Shown here one piece after another: positions 25,760 through 34,325 of a stretch of DNA of 64,000 nt (positions are counted from its first letter, which is position 1; every line of letters starts with the position of its first letter). The stretch comes from Lutibacter oceani (GTDB taxonomy: Bacteria; Bacteroidota; Bacteroidia; Flavobacteriales; Flavobacteriaceae): NCBI RefSeq assembly GCF_003384935.1, contig NZ_QTTQ01000010.1, positions 1 through 64,000 on the forward strand. Direction: 5' to 3'. Both the position numbers and the translations under genes were made by a program. Under the pieces are notes generated by a model. It had not been told where the DNA came from, made no database searches, and saw nothing but the letters and a program-made list of their open reading frames with translations.

Positions 25760-27000
25760 TATGCATGTTTTAAAGGTAATTTAACTGTAAAAACAGATCC
25801 TTTGTTTTCTTCACTTGTAAAACTAATGGATCCGCCTAAATTCTCTAAATGAGCTTGTACAATGTTTAATCCTATTCCTGTACCCTGCGTGTTCAATACA
25901 TTTTCAGCTCTAAAATATCTATTAAAAATAAATTTTTGGTCGTTTATTGGTATTCCAATACCTTCATCAATAATTTTAAAAATTATACTTTCCCCATTTT
26001 TAATAATTTGTAATTCTATGGTGATGTTTTCTGGGGAATATTTAACTGCGTTATAAATTAAATTGGATAAAATAAGTTCTAAAATTTTTTCATCTTGCTT
26101 TAAAATAAAATCATCTGAATTTTCAGGAATTATAATTTTTTGCCCACTTTTTAAAAGCATATTAGCATTATAAACAACTTCATTTATAATTTTACTTAAA
26201 TTAAATGTGGTGAATTTATAATTAACTTTGCTTGAATCAAGGCGCTCAATGGATAAAAAATCATTTAAAATATTATTTAAGTAGCGTACTTTACTTTCTA
26301 TAGTTTTAATATGCTTATCCCTTTTTTCATGTTCTTCTGATAGTTGATATTTGTTTAAAAGCATTGTAGAAGTTAAAATACCGCTTAAAGGAGTTTTAAA
26401 TTCATGAGAAACCATGGATAAAAATTTAGTTTTCAATCCATTTAATTCCTGTTCTTTTTTCAAAGCATTTTTAATATTTTTTTCAGCTTCTATTCTTTTT
26501 ATAATTTCTTTTTTATAATTTAAATTTAACTCTTTTAATTGCTTAATTGTATTTTTTAATTCTGAGGTTCTTAGGGTTACCTTTTTTTCAAGCTGGGTAT
26601 TTAACGATTCAATTTTATTTTTATATTCTTTACGTTCAGTAACGTCAATTATTAAGGCAAGAATAAAGTTTTCATCATTTACAGTAAATGGGTTTAAAGC
26701 AATTTCAACAGGAAACTCTTTTTTGTTTTTTTTTACTCCAACCAAATTTAAATCATGCTTGATTTTTCGGATATTTTTACTTTTAATAAATTTTGAAAAA
26801 TGATTTTGATGGTTTGAATGGTATTTTGAAGGAATTAATATATTTAAATTTTTACCGTTTAGTTCTTCAGTACTATACTTAAATATTTGTTCGGCCGAAT
26901 TGTTTGCAGCAATAATAACCTGATTTTCATTCACAATAATAACACCTTCAGGAATTGCCTCAAAAAGAATATTAAAAATATTTCGGTTTTGATAAAACAT
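25759..27000 (-). CDS. PAS-domain histidine kinase, FixL-like
   Basis: This 413-residue soluble kinase has one PAS domain (about 8-122), a coiled-coil (125-185), HisKA with phospho-acceptor H199 in MVSHEFKTPL, and HATPase with SNLIYNAVKY, DEGIGIP and GTGIGLNIV. In the PAS domain, IPSKYHSNHQNHFSKF (56-71) aligns with the FixL heme-pocket segment. H64 falls on the proximal heme histidine, though many non-heme PAS domains share this pattern. It is an apparent sensor for the fused regulator. A 15-codon ORF with a better AAGGAG site overlaps its start region. Confidence 0.9.
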   Translation of the reverse strand: MFYQNRNIFNILFEAIPEGVIIVNENQVIIAANNSAEQIFKYSTEELNGKNLNILIPSKYHSNHQNHFSKFIKSKNIRKIKHDLNLVGVKKNKKEFPVEIALNPFTVNDENFILALIIDVTERKEYKNKIESLNTQLEKKVTLRTSELKNTIKQLKELNLNYKKEIIKRIEAEKNIKNALKKEQELNGLKTKFLSMVSHEFKTPLSGILTSTMLLNKYQLSEEHEKRDKHIKTIESKVRYLNNILNDFLSIERLDSSKVNYKFTTFNLSKIINEVVYNANMLLKSGQKIIIPENSDDFILKQDEKILELILSNLIYNAVKYSPENITIELQIIKNGESIIFKIIDEGIGIPINDQKFIFNRYFRAENVLNTQGTGIGLNIVQAHLENLGGSISFTSEENKGSVFTVKLPLKHA

Positions 27001-27088
27001 AAAGCGTTTTCATTTTCATTTAGCTCCTTAAATTTCGTAAAAAAAAAGTTAAAAAGTTAATTTTTAATGCTTTAATTTTAAAATAAAT

Positions 27089-27131
27089 TGATATTTATCA
27101 TTTAGTAGAATAATTGTACTCATTAATTTTA
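27089..27131 (+). promoter_or_regulatory. FNR-type promoter (site G)
   Basis: TGAT-ATTT-ATCA at 27089-27100 and TAATTTTA (one mismatch to the -7 consensus) at 27124-27131, spacing 29.5 bp, oriented rightward. It drives the phosphotransferase/phosphoesterase pair. On the other strand no box occurs at that distance, so the kinase gene is probably not activated from it. Confidence 0.7.
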
Positions 27132-27193
27132 AATAAAGTTTAGCTTCTTTTTGTTGAAGTTATTAATACTGAATGAAATATTGATATTTTATA

Positions 27194-27772
27194 ATGCTGA
27201 CATTTAAAAATTATAATATTGCAGATTGGATTTCCTTTTACCGAATTGCGGCTGCACCCATATTATTATTGTTACTTTTTTTAAACGAAAGAAACATTTT
27301 TACGTGGTTTTTGTTAATTAGCTATTGCACTGATGCTATTGATGGTTTTGTGGCTCGTAAATTAAAAATAACTAGTGCCAGAGGTTCTCAACTGGATTCT
27401 TTTGGAGACCAAATTACATTTATACTTGGGTTAATAGCTATTTTAATATTTGAGTTCAATTTTATTAAAGAAAATTATATTTTAATTATTGTTTCTTTTT
27501 CTCCATATATAATTCAAATGATTATAGCATTTATAAAATATGGCAAGGCAACTGCATTTCATACATATTTAGCAAAATTATCAGCCATTGTACAAAGTAT
27601 ATTTATTCTTTGGTTATTATTTTTTGAACCCATTTATTGGCTATTTTATGTAATGATTGTTTTAGGAATTCTTGAAACAATAGAAGAAGTAACGCTTATT
27701 TTTATGTATGATAATTGGGTTTCGGGAGTAAAGGGGATTTATTGGGCTTTTAAAGATAAACGAAGAAAATAA
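27194..27772 (+). CDS. CDP-alcohol phosphatidyltransferase family protein
   Basis: This 192-residue membrane enzyme with several hydrophobic helices has the family signature DAIDGFVARKLKITSARGSQ continuing LDSFGDQ (about 48-74). That is the D-x2-DG-x2-AR-x8-G-x3-D-x3-D motif that binds CDP and metal. It transfers a phospho-alcohol from a CDP-linked donor to an acceptor in phospholipid synthesis; which lipid (phosphatidylglycerol-phosphate, inositol or other) is not determined. It is expressed from an FNR-type promoter and followed 14 bp later by a metallophosphoesterase gene. Confidence 0.88.
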   Translation: MLTFKNYNIADWISFYRIAAAPILLLLLFLNERNIFTWFLLISYCTDAIDGFVARKLKITSARGSQLDSFGDQITFILGLIAILIFEFNFIKENYILIIVSFSPYIIQMIIAFIKYGKATAFHTYLAKLSAIVQSIFILWLLFFEPIYWLFYVMIVLGILETIEEVTLIFMYDNWVSGVKGIYWAFKDKRRK

Positions 27773-27786
27773 ATACAAATTAGGTT

Positions 27787-29004
27787 ATGCGAAGTTATCC
27801 ACTTCATACCATACTTTTATTGTGTTTTGTAATTCTTGTGGTTGATATTTTGGCGTTTTATTGGCTGCTTTCAATTACAAACCTTATTTCTATACAAAGT
27901 ATTAAAATTATTATTTATAGTGCTTTTTGGTTATTTACAATTGGATTGATTGCTGCTATAATTATCCTAAAAATGAGGGTTGATAAAATTCACCTTTATA
28001 AAAAACAAGTTTATATTTCATCATTATATGGTTTGGTAGTATCTTCTTTAGTACCAAAATTAATATTTGTTGTTATTATTTCTATTCTCAACTTTACAAA
28101 TTATGCATTTTCTGAAAAGGAATCTTTAATTGTTATTCCAATTTTAGGTTTGTTTTCAGGGTTTTTGCCATTTTTTATAATTATTTATGGAATTTTTAGA
28201 ACCCTTTACAGATTTAAAGTACATAGAATTCATATTAAATTTAAAGACTTTCCCAAAAATATTAAAGACTTAAAAATTGTACATATCTCAGATTTGCATT
28301 TGGGTAGTTTTAGTTTTAGATATCATATTTTAGACAGGGCAATACGTAGAATTAATAGTTTAAAACCTGATTTTATTTTCTTTACAGGTGATTTGGTTAA
28401 TAATTATGCTTGGGAATTAATGGGGTGGAGTAAAGTTTTACAAAAATTAAAAGCTGAAAAGGGAAAGTATGCAGTTTTAGGAAATCATGATTATGGAGAT
28501 TATAGCAAGTGGAAATCACTTAAAGCAAAACAAGTCAATCACGAGTCTATTAAATATTTTTTTAAAAAAATAAATTTCAAATTATTATTAAATGAAGCTG
28601 AAATTATCTCAATTAATAACGATAAAATTGCAATTATAGGTGTTGAAAATTGGGGAATTCCACCTTTTAAACAATATGGAAACTTAGAAGAAGCAATAAA
28701 AAATGTTAAAAACATACCCTTTAAAATATTATTGTCTCACGATCCTACACATTGGAATCTTGAAGTTTTGAAACAAACAAATATAGCACTTACGCTTTCT
28801 GGACACACACACGGTATGCAGGCCGGTATAAGAATTAAAAATTTGGAATGGAGCCCAATTAAATTTAAATACAAGCATTGGGGAGGTTTATACAAACAGA
28901 ATCAGCAGTATTTGTATGTAAATCGTGGTTTAGGTTGGTTGGGTTTTCCTGGTAGGTTGGGTATGCGACCAGAAATTACTTTTATAAAACTTGAAAACGA
29001 GTAA
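27787..29004 (+). CDS. membrane-anchored metallophosphoesterase
   Basis: This 405-residue protein has an N-terminal membrane part of four helices (about 5-25, 38-58, 80-100, 115-140). A calcineurin-like phosphoesterase domain follows. The metal motifs are in order: DLHLG (about 170), GDLVNN (about 201), GNHDYGDY (about 233), LSHDP (about 318) and SGHTHG (about 338). It resembles YkuE/LpxH-like phosphoesterases acting on phospholipid-type substrates. Pairing with the CDP-alcohol phosphotransferase suggests a lipid-phosphate substrate. Second gene of the site G operon. Confidence 0.88.
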   Translation: MRSYPLHTILLLCFVILVVDILAFYWLLSITNLISIQSIKIIIYSAFWLFTIGLIAAIIILKMRVDKIHLYKKQVYISSLYGLVVSSLVPKLIFVVIISILNFTNYAFSEKESLIVIPILGLFSGFLPFFIIIYGIFRTLYRFKVHRIHIKFKDFPKNIKDLKIVHISDLHLGSFSFRYHILDRAIRRINSLKPDFIFFTGDLVNNYAWELMGWSKVLQKLKAEKGKYAVLGNHDYGDYSKWKSLKAKQVNHESIKYFFKKINFKLLLNEAEIISINNDKIAIIGVENWGIPPFKQYGNLEEAIKNVKNIPFKILLSHDPTHWNLEVLKQTNIALTLSGHTHGMQAGIRIKNLEWSPIKFKYKHWGGLYKQNQQYLYVNRGLGWLGFPGRLGMRPEITFIKLENE

Positions 29005-29013
29005 ATAAATAGT

Positions 29014-29502
29014 TTAAAAGCCAACTTTACTTTTTAATGCTGGAACTTCCCAACTTATTATTTTTTCTAAAAATTCATCAACTTTTTCAATAATTAGGGC
29101 TTCATTTATATTTTTAGGAGCATAAGTGGATAAATCTGTCTCATTTGAATTCTCTACTAAATCATCAATAATTGGATGTAAAATAAAAATATTTACATCT
29201 CCATTGTATGATTGAGAAAATACCAAAGATGCCCCTTGTATAAACTGGTATGAAGGAATTTTATTTGTGCTTTCAATTAATTCGGGAGGAAATGAATGGA
29301 ATGTTATATTTACAGCTTCATTTGTGTTAATCCAGCTTAATTCTTGAACTTTCCAGCCAATATTATAGGTACTAACAATTTTATTTAAGGTTGAAATTAG
29401 TAATTTTTTGGTTTTCTTTTCCCAAAGAATTTTTTTTTCAACTACAGTTTTAATTGAATTTTTATACTCACTTATGTGTTTTTTTAATTGAATTATTTTC
29501 AT
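29014..29502 (-). CDS. hypothetical protein
   Basis: This is a 162-residue soluble protein with a helical N-terminus, EYKNSIKTVVEKKILWEKKT, and a central beta-rich part (VQELSWINTNEAVNITFHSF). No family is recognised and no membrane segment or signal is visible. It is 15 bp downstream of the lipoprotein gene on the same strand, hence in the site H operon, and is convergent with the phosphoesterase gene (9 bp between stops). Confidence 0.65.
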   Translation of the reverse strand: MKIIQLKKHISEYKNSIKTVVEKKILWEKKTKKLLISTLNKIVSTYNIGWKVQELSWINTNEAVNITFHSFPPELIESTNKIPSYQFIQGASLVFSQSYNGDVNIFILHPIIDDLVENSNETDLSTYAPKNINEALIIEKVDEFLEKIISWEVPALKSKVGF

Positions 29503-29517
29503 TTTGAAAACTTTGAA

Positions 29518-29895
29518 TTAATGGTATCTTTTGCTTGATGGATTTCTTCTTTTAATTACATTATCATTATGATATCTTTTAATATTATCACCAAAATAAT
29601 CCTTAATTCTTACCTGTCTACTTCGTCTTAAATTAATTCCGTTAAAACGTTTAGGGAGTATTTCAACACTTAGCCAAGCCCCATTATCAAAATAGATATA
29701 ATTTCTTAGAGAAAAATCGTAATAAATTTCATAATCTGGAAAATATACGTAACGTACGGTTTCAACTCTATTTGGATAAAACCAATTTGGTGGAGGTGCT
29801 CCTAACCTTGAAGAAAATACTACAGGGCCACAACTTTCTAAAGATAAAATACTTGCGAAAAGTATTACAAATATTAATAAAACTGTTTTTTTCAT
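29518..29895 (-). CDS. small lipoprotein
   Basis: This 125-residue protein has a signal peptide ending in the lipobox LESC (cysteine at residue 22), so it is a lipoprotein. The mature part is rich in aromatic and basic residues (YVYFPDYEIYYD, NYIYFDNGAWLS) and resembles uncharacterised lipoproteins common in Flavobacteriia. First gene of the operon under FNR-type site H. Confidence 0.72.
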   Translation of the reverse strand: MKKTVLLIFVILFASILSLESCGPVVFSSRLGAPPPNWFYPNRVETVRYVYFPDYEIYYDFSLRNYIYFDNGAWLSVEILPKRFNGINLRRSRQVRIKDYFGDNIKRYHNDNVIKRRNPSSKRYH

Positions 29896-29916
29896 AACTG
29901 TAAAATTTAGTAATTA

Positions 29917-29958
29917 CAATTTACCATTAAGTTGAAATTATTGAAATGATAATAATCA
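29917..29958 (-). promoter_or_regulatory. FNR-type site H, imperfect -7 box
   Basis: TGAT-AATA-ATCA at 29947-29958 is a perfect match. The minus-strand box is TAAATTG (29923-29917), one base shorter than the consensus, the only member of the set that departs from the rule. Upstream of the lipoprotein gene starting at 29895. Confidence 0.55.
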
Positions 29959-29978
29959 ATTTATGATTGTTTAATTAC

Positions 29979-30986
29979 TCAATCGTTAATTTCACTTTTA
30001 TACTTTTTATTTTTTTCCTCTTTTGCTTTTTTTCGTTCTAATTTTTTAAAATATCCTCTAAAAAAGAAATTATGTTTTAAGGCTTCTAAATTTTCATTTA
30101 AACGAATACTTCCTTCCTTAATATTTTTTACTGTTGAATCTATATTGTTAACTAAAGTTGTATCATTAACCACATAGTTTAAGGTTCCATTTCCATTTTT
30201 TATGGTGAGCACCAATTCATTTAAATTGGTAATAACCGAATCTATTCCAAAACTTGAAGTGTCTAAATTTGCAATAATGGATTTCATTTGGATTGCTGCA
30301 ATGGAATCACTTAATAATACAGCCGATAAACTTTCATCATAATTAATAGATTTTATAATGCTGTTAAATTCGGTTAATGAATTTGAAGCACTTTTACTTG
30401 CAGTTTGTAAATTAAAAATTGTGTTTTTTAAACTGGTTGCTAAATCAGGATCGTTTAATAACATTGCTAAAGTTCCTTTTCCTTTTTGAATATTGGTGGT
30501 AATTTTTAACAAGTCTGATGTTAATAAAGAAATATTATCATTGGTTGTATTTAATGTCTCCAACATATCGTTTGTTGAAATTTTACTATAAGATTTTATG
30601 GTATCTCCAGGGTTTAATGGTGCTGCAAATGCTTTTTCTGGAGCAATATTTATTACCATACTACCAACCAAGCCATCTGAACTAATACCTGCTACAGCAT
30701 TTTTTTTAATATGCTTTAAAAATTTTTCTTCAATGATCATATCTACACAAATGGTGGTGTCATTTATCATATTTATATTTTTTACAGTACCTACGTTTAT
30801 TCCAGAATAGCGAACATTATTCCCTAATATTAAGCCATTTACATTATTAAAAACAGCACTAATTTTAAACGTTTTACCAAAAAGATTTTGTCGATTCCCA
30901 ATAAAGTATAAAGCAATAATTAATATGATTGTACTAAGAATTACAAACAATCCTAAGCTAATTTTTTGTGAACTTGACTTTTTCAT
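29979..30986 (-). CDS. MlaD/MCE-domain protein
   Basis: This 335-residue protein has one N-terminal transmembrane helix (about 10-28) followed by an MCE domain (about 38-115, with FNNVNGLILGNNVRYSGINVG). A long helical C-terminal region follows that would form a channel-like barrel between membranes. It is the substrate-binding, membrane-spanning part of an Mla-type lipid transporter encoded with the ATPase and permease upstream (8 and 3 bp apart). The extended C-terminus is usual in Bacteroidota MCE proteins. Confidence 0.9.
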   Translation of the reverse strand: MKKSSSQKISLGLFVILSTIILIIALYFIGNRQNLFGKTFKISAVFNNVNGLILGNNVRYSGINVGTVKNINMINDTTICVDMIIEEKFLKHIKKNAVAGISSDGLVGSMVINIAPEKAFAAPLNPGDTIKSYSKISTNDMLETLNTTNDNISLLTSDLLKITTNIQKGKGTLAMLLNDPDLATSLKNTIFNLQTASKSASNSLTEFNSIIKSINYDESLSAVLLSDSIAAIQMKSIIANLDTSSFGIDSVITNLNELVLTIKNGNGTLNYVVNDTTLVNNIDSTVKNIKEGSIRLNENLEALKHNFFFRGYFKKLERKKAKEEKNKKYKSEIND

Positions 30987-30993
30987 AATATTT

Positions 30994-31734
30994 CTATTTA
31001 AAAAATTCTTGTACTTTTTTATCTTTTGAATTTAAGAGTTCTTTAAAAGTACCTTCTATATAATTAATTCCGTCAATCAATAAAATCATTCTATCCGAAA
31101 TTACTCTGGCACAATCAACATCGTGTGTAATAATAAGAGATGATGTTTTAAATTTAAGTTGAATCCCTTTCATTAACTGTATAATTTCTTTTGCTGTTAT
31201 AGGATCTAAACCAGTTGTAGGTTCATCATATATTATTATTTTTGGTCTAAGAATTATGGCTCTTGCTAGTGCAACTCTTCTTTTCATTCCACCAGAAAGT
31301 TCCTCAGGCATTAAATCAATTGCACTCTTTAACCCAACACTTTCTAATGCTTCTATTACTAATGCTTCACTTTTACTAACATATTCAGGAAATTTTCGCA
31401 GGGGAAACTCCAAATTTTCACGCACAGTCATAGAATCGTATAAAGCACTACCCTGAAAAAGAAATCCAATTTCTGTACGTATGTTATTCATTTCTTTTTG
31501 CGTTAGTTTGGTAATATCTTTTCCCATTATTTCAATACTTCCGGAATCGGGTTGCATTAAGCCTACAAGGCATTTTATCATTACAGATTTACCAGAACCT
31601 GATTTTCCCATTAAAACCAAATTTTCAGCTTCGTATAAATTCATAGAAAAACCATTAAGTACATGGTTATCGCCAAAACTTTTTTTTAAGTTTTGAATTT
31701 TTAAAATGGGCACTATGTTGTTTTCATTTTTCAT
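30994..31734 (-). CDS. Mla-type ABC transporter ATPase (MlaF-like)
   Basis: This 246-residue ABC ATPase has Walker A GKSGSGKS (about 38-45), signature LSGGMKRR (about 145-152) and Walker B IIIYDEPTTGLD (about 165-176). It is the motor for lipid transport between inner and outer membranes, partner of the MCE protein and permease in the same operon. Its length is normal. No mlaC or mlaB gene is found in the window. Confidence 0.93.
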   Translation of the reverse strand: MKNENNIVPILKIQNLKKSFGDNHVLNGFSMNLYEAENLVLMGKSGSGKSVMIKCLVGLMQPDSGSIEIMGKDITKLTQKEMNNIRTEIGFLFQGSALYDSMTVRENLEFPLRKFPEYVSKSEALVIEALESVGLKSAIDLMPEELSGGMKRRVALARAIILRPKIIIYDEPTTGLDPITAKEIIQLMKGIQLKFKTSSLIITHDVDCARVISDRMILLIDGINYIEGTFKELLNSKDKKVQEFFK

Positions 31735-31736
31735 TT

Positions 31737-32519
31737 TTAAATTTCAAAAAAAATGTCAGAAATAAACACTGCAATAAAATCAATTATAAACAATAACATG
31801 GAAGCATAAACTACAGCAGTATTAGAGGCTTCACCAACACCAACAGTTCCTTTCTTACAATTATAACCTTTAAAACAACCCACCAATCCTATGGCAAAAC
31901 CAAAGAAGAATGATTTTAAAGTAGCTGGAATTAAATCAGAGAATTTTAAGGCATTAAAAACTTTATTAAAATAGAGTTGAAAAGAAACATCTCCTTTTAA
32001 ATTTTCAACAATTGCAGAGCCAAAGAGTGCTATAGCATCTCCAAAAATAATTAATAAGGGTAATATTAATGTTGCCGCTAAAATTCGCGTTACTACTAAG
32101 TATTTAAACGGATTTGTACCTGAAACTTCCATTGCATCAATTTGTTCTGTAACCCGCATTGAGCCAAGTTCTGCACCAATACCTGAACTAATTTTACCAG
32201 CACAAATAAGTGCAATTATTACAGGCCCAAGTTCTCTTACAATTGAAATGCTAACCATTGATGGCATCCAAGATTCTGCGCCAAATTCCATTAATGTTGG
32301 CCTGGATTGTAGGGTGAAAACCAACCCCAAAATAAAACCTGTAACTCCAACTAATAGCAACGATTTGTTGCCCATTTTATAACCTTGAATTAATAATTCC
32401 TTAAATTCAAAAGGTCTTGTAAAAACTTCTTTAAAAAAACGTTTTGCAAAAAGTGATAATTCGCCAATTTCCGTTAAAAAAATCTTAGTATTTTCTACTA
32501 TTTTAAGTAAAATATCCAT
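31737..32519 (-). CDS. Mla-type ABC transporter permease (MlaE-like)
   Basis: This MlaE-family permease with five to six membrane segments contains the family's GAELGSMRVTEQIDAMEVSG loop (about 118-137). I choose the ATG at 32519 (260 residues) over an upstream in-frame ATG at 32537. The FNR-type promoter (box 32556-32549) predicts transcription from about 32544, which would leave almost no leader for the longer form. First gene of the mla operon. Expression at low oxygen is inferred. Confidence 0.9.
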   Translation of the reverse strand: MDILLKIVENTKIFLTEIGELSLFAKRFFKEVFTRPFEFKELLIQGYKMGNKSLLLVGVTGFILGLVFTLQSRPTLMEFGAESWMPSMVSISIVRELGPVIIALICAGKISSGIGAELGSMRVTEQIDAMEVSGTNPFKYLVVTRILAATLILPLLIIFGDAIALFGSAIVENLKGDVSFQLYFNKVFNALKFSDLIPATLKSFFFGFAIGLVGCFKGYNCKKGTVGVGEASNTAVVYASMLLFIIDFIAVFISDIFFEI

Positions 32520-32548
32520 AAAAGAGGTTTTAGTCAAAAGGCACTAAT

Positions 32549-32591
32549 CAAATTTAAGGTGCAAATCCTCTTTTGAAAATGATATTCATCA
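32549..32591 (-). promoter_or_regulatory. FNR-type promoter (site I)
   Basis: TGAT-ATTC-ATCA at 32580-32591 and a perfect minus-strand -7 box TAAATTTG at 32556-32549, spacing 29.5 bp. It drives the mla operon and is divergent from site J. Confidence 0.75.
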
Positions 32592-32620
32592 ATTTTAAGG
32601 TCTTTAAAAATATTGAAAAA

Positions 32621-32663
32621 TGATATCCATTATTTAATAACTATTTTTTTTAAAATAACTTTA
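32621..32663 (+). promoter_or_regulatory. FNR-type promoter (site J)
   Basis: TGAT-ATCC-ATTA (one mismatch) at 32621-32632 and TAACTTTA (one mismatch to the -7 consensus) at 32656-32663, spacing 29.5 bp, oriented rightward to the L,D-transpeptidase gene. The centre of site I is 41 bp away, so both promoters could be contacted by neighbouring dimers. Confidence 0.5.
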
Positions 32664-32702
32664 ATATGGGTTTAGGGTTAACTATTATTAAATAAAATTG
32701 AG

Positions 32703-33638
32703 ATGATTTCCTTTAAAATGATATTAAAAAGTGTTGTTTTTATTTTGTTGTTTTCGACATTTATTTTGAAATCGGTCAATAAAAATTTAATACCTAATAA
32801 TTTAGGTAGAAATTATACAAAATTAGATTCTTTTAAATCAGTTTTAGTAACAAGAAACATTCAAATTAAAAACTATTTTAATTATTTAGATTCGCTTATT
32901 AAAAGTATAAATAATAAAAGTAATTTACCGTTAACTGAACATATTTTGGTGCGTTATAATCCTTGGATAATTGATACTTTGTTAAATACAGATTACTACA
33001 CAATGATGGAAAAAGACTCGTTTGTGTATAACCAAAAAGAGTTGATTGTGCTTAGGAAAGGAATTAAAATTTTAATACCTGATTCTTTAGAAATTGAAAA
33101 ACTTATTAAAACGTTTAGCAGCACTTTTTTAGATATAAATATTCCAGAGTATAAGCTTCGAATATTTCAGGATTCATTACTGCTTTATGAATTTCCAATT
33201 AGAGTTGGGCGTAATGAAAGAAAATATTTAAAAATGGGGGATAGGGTTACTAATTTAAAAACAATAAACGGTATTGGTAAAATAGTTGACCATGTTAAAA
33301 ACCCTGATTATTACAATCCAGCAAATGGACGCCAATATTTTGTAACACGAAGAGATGATGATAAAATAACAAAACTTCCTCAAATTCCTTGGTTGGTAAC
33401 CGAAATAAATGGAGTTAGAAATGGTCAGTTAATACACCCAACCACAAATCCTAAAACTTTAAATAAAGCCTATTCTAATGGTTGTATTGGGACAAAAGAA
33501 GGCGATGCCTGGGTAATTTATTATTATGCACCCATTAATACAAAAGTGAATATTAGGTATGATTTATTGAATATAAATAAGCAAGGAGATACAATTAGTT
33601 TAAAAAATATTTATGGTATAAAACAACTAATTAATTAA
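32703..33638 (+). CDS. L,D-transpeptidase (YkuD family)
   Basis: This 311-residue exported protein has an N-terminal hydrophobic signal/anchor (about 5-24) and a C-terminal YkuD domain with the catalytic motif HPTTNPK...AYSNGCIG (His about 247, Cys about 263). It crosslinks peptidoglycan through 3-3 links or attaches proteins. The divergent mla operon is also envelope-related, and both promoters carry FNR-type sites. Its 3' end overlaps the convergent lipoprotein gene by 12 bp. Confidence 0.88.
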   Translation: MISFKMILKSVVFILLFSTFILKSVNKNLIPNNLGRNYTKLDSFKSVLVTRNIQIKNYFNYLDSLIKSINNKSNLPLTEHILVRYNPWIIDTLLNTDYYTMMEKDSFVYNQKELIVLRKGIKILIPDSLEIEKLIKTFSSTFLDINIPEYKLRIFQDSLLLYEFPIRVGRNERKYLKMGDRVTNLKTINGIGKIVDHVKNPDYYNPANGRQYFVTRRDDDKITKLPQIPWLVTEINGVRNGQLIHPTTNPKTLNKAYSNGCIGTKEGDAWVIYYYAPINTKVNIRYDLLNINKQGDTISLKNIYGIKQLIN

Positions 33639-34262
33639 AGGGATTATTCCTTCTTTTTCAAGGGATTTTAATATTTTACTAATGCATTTTTTAATGGTGT
33701 TTTTTATTTTTTTAGGATCAACAATATCATAAGTAGCTAACCAAACCAATTTTTTTTGGTTTTTATTCGAAATATTATATAAGGAAACTTCTAAGTGGAA
33801 TACTTTATATTTTTTGAAATAATCCCTATCATTATAAATATCTTGATTTAGAAAATAATAATTCTCAAATCCGTAAAAGGAATCATTATTTTTAAAAATA
33901 TTACCATCAAAAGGGATTCTTTCTTCAAAACCTTTTACTGTTGCTAAAAGTACAGTGTCAAAACCCAACTCGATTAGTTCTTCAACTTCATTTTCAATTT
34001 CTTGTTCAGCTTGATTTAAATTTAAAAAGTCTGGCTCTAATATATTAAAGCCTTCATAAGCCCGAATATTTCTTTTATTTAACTCAAATGTTAAATTTTT
34101 TTCATAAAAATCACGTGCCTCTTTATTTGGAGTAATGCCAAGAACCAATACTTTTTTTGGTTGATAGTTTTTGTATGAATCGTTTTTCCAACTATTTGTA
34201 ATCTTGGTAGTATGACAACTAATAAATAATAATAAAAGTATTATATAACGATACTTAATCAT
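33627..34262 (-). CDS. lipoprotein of unknown function
   Basis: This 211-residue protein has a signal peptide with a lipobox ending FISC (cysteine at residue 16). The mature part contains PKKVLVLGITPNKEARDFYE and resembles uncharacterised Bacteroidota lipoproteins that begin with a KVLV(L)G strand. It has no FNR-type site of its own but lies downstream of the site K gene. It may be reached by readthrough past the weak hairpin at 34291-34315. Confidence 0.7.
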   Translation of the reverse strand: MIKYRYIILLLLFISCHTTKITNSWKNDSYKNYQPKKVLVLGITPNKEARDFYEKNLTFELNKRNIRAYEGFNILEPDFLNLNQAEQEIENEVEELIELGFDTVLLATVKGFEERIPFDGNIFKNNDSFYGFENYYFLNQDIYNDRDYFKKYKVFHLEVSLYNISNKNQKKLVWLATYDIVDPKKIKNTIKKCISKILKSLEKEGIIPLIN

Positions 34263-34290
34263 TTTTAAATTTTAGAGAATAAGAAAGATT

Positions 34291-34315
34291 AGAGCTGCCT
34301 TTATTTGACAGCTCT
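34291..34315 (-). terminator. hairpin between two minus-strand genes
   Basis: AGAGCTG (34291-34297) and CAGCTCT (34309-34315) form a 7-bp stem; the T tract that follows on the minus strand is short. Probably a leaky terminator. Confidence 0.45.
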
Positions 34316-34325
34316 ATATTTGAGT

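Noticed and set aside
27001-27193. FNR-type site G as promoter of the kinase/regulator operon (autoregulation)
   Set aside because: On the minus strand no -7-like sequence occurs at the 29.5-bp distance; the box exists only in the plus direction.
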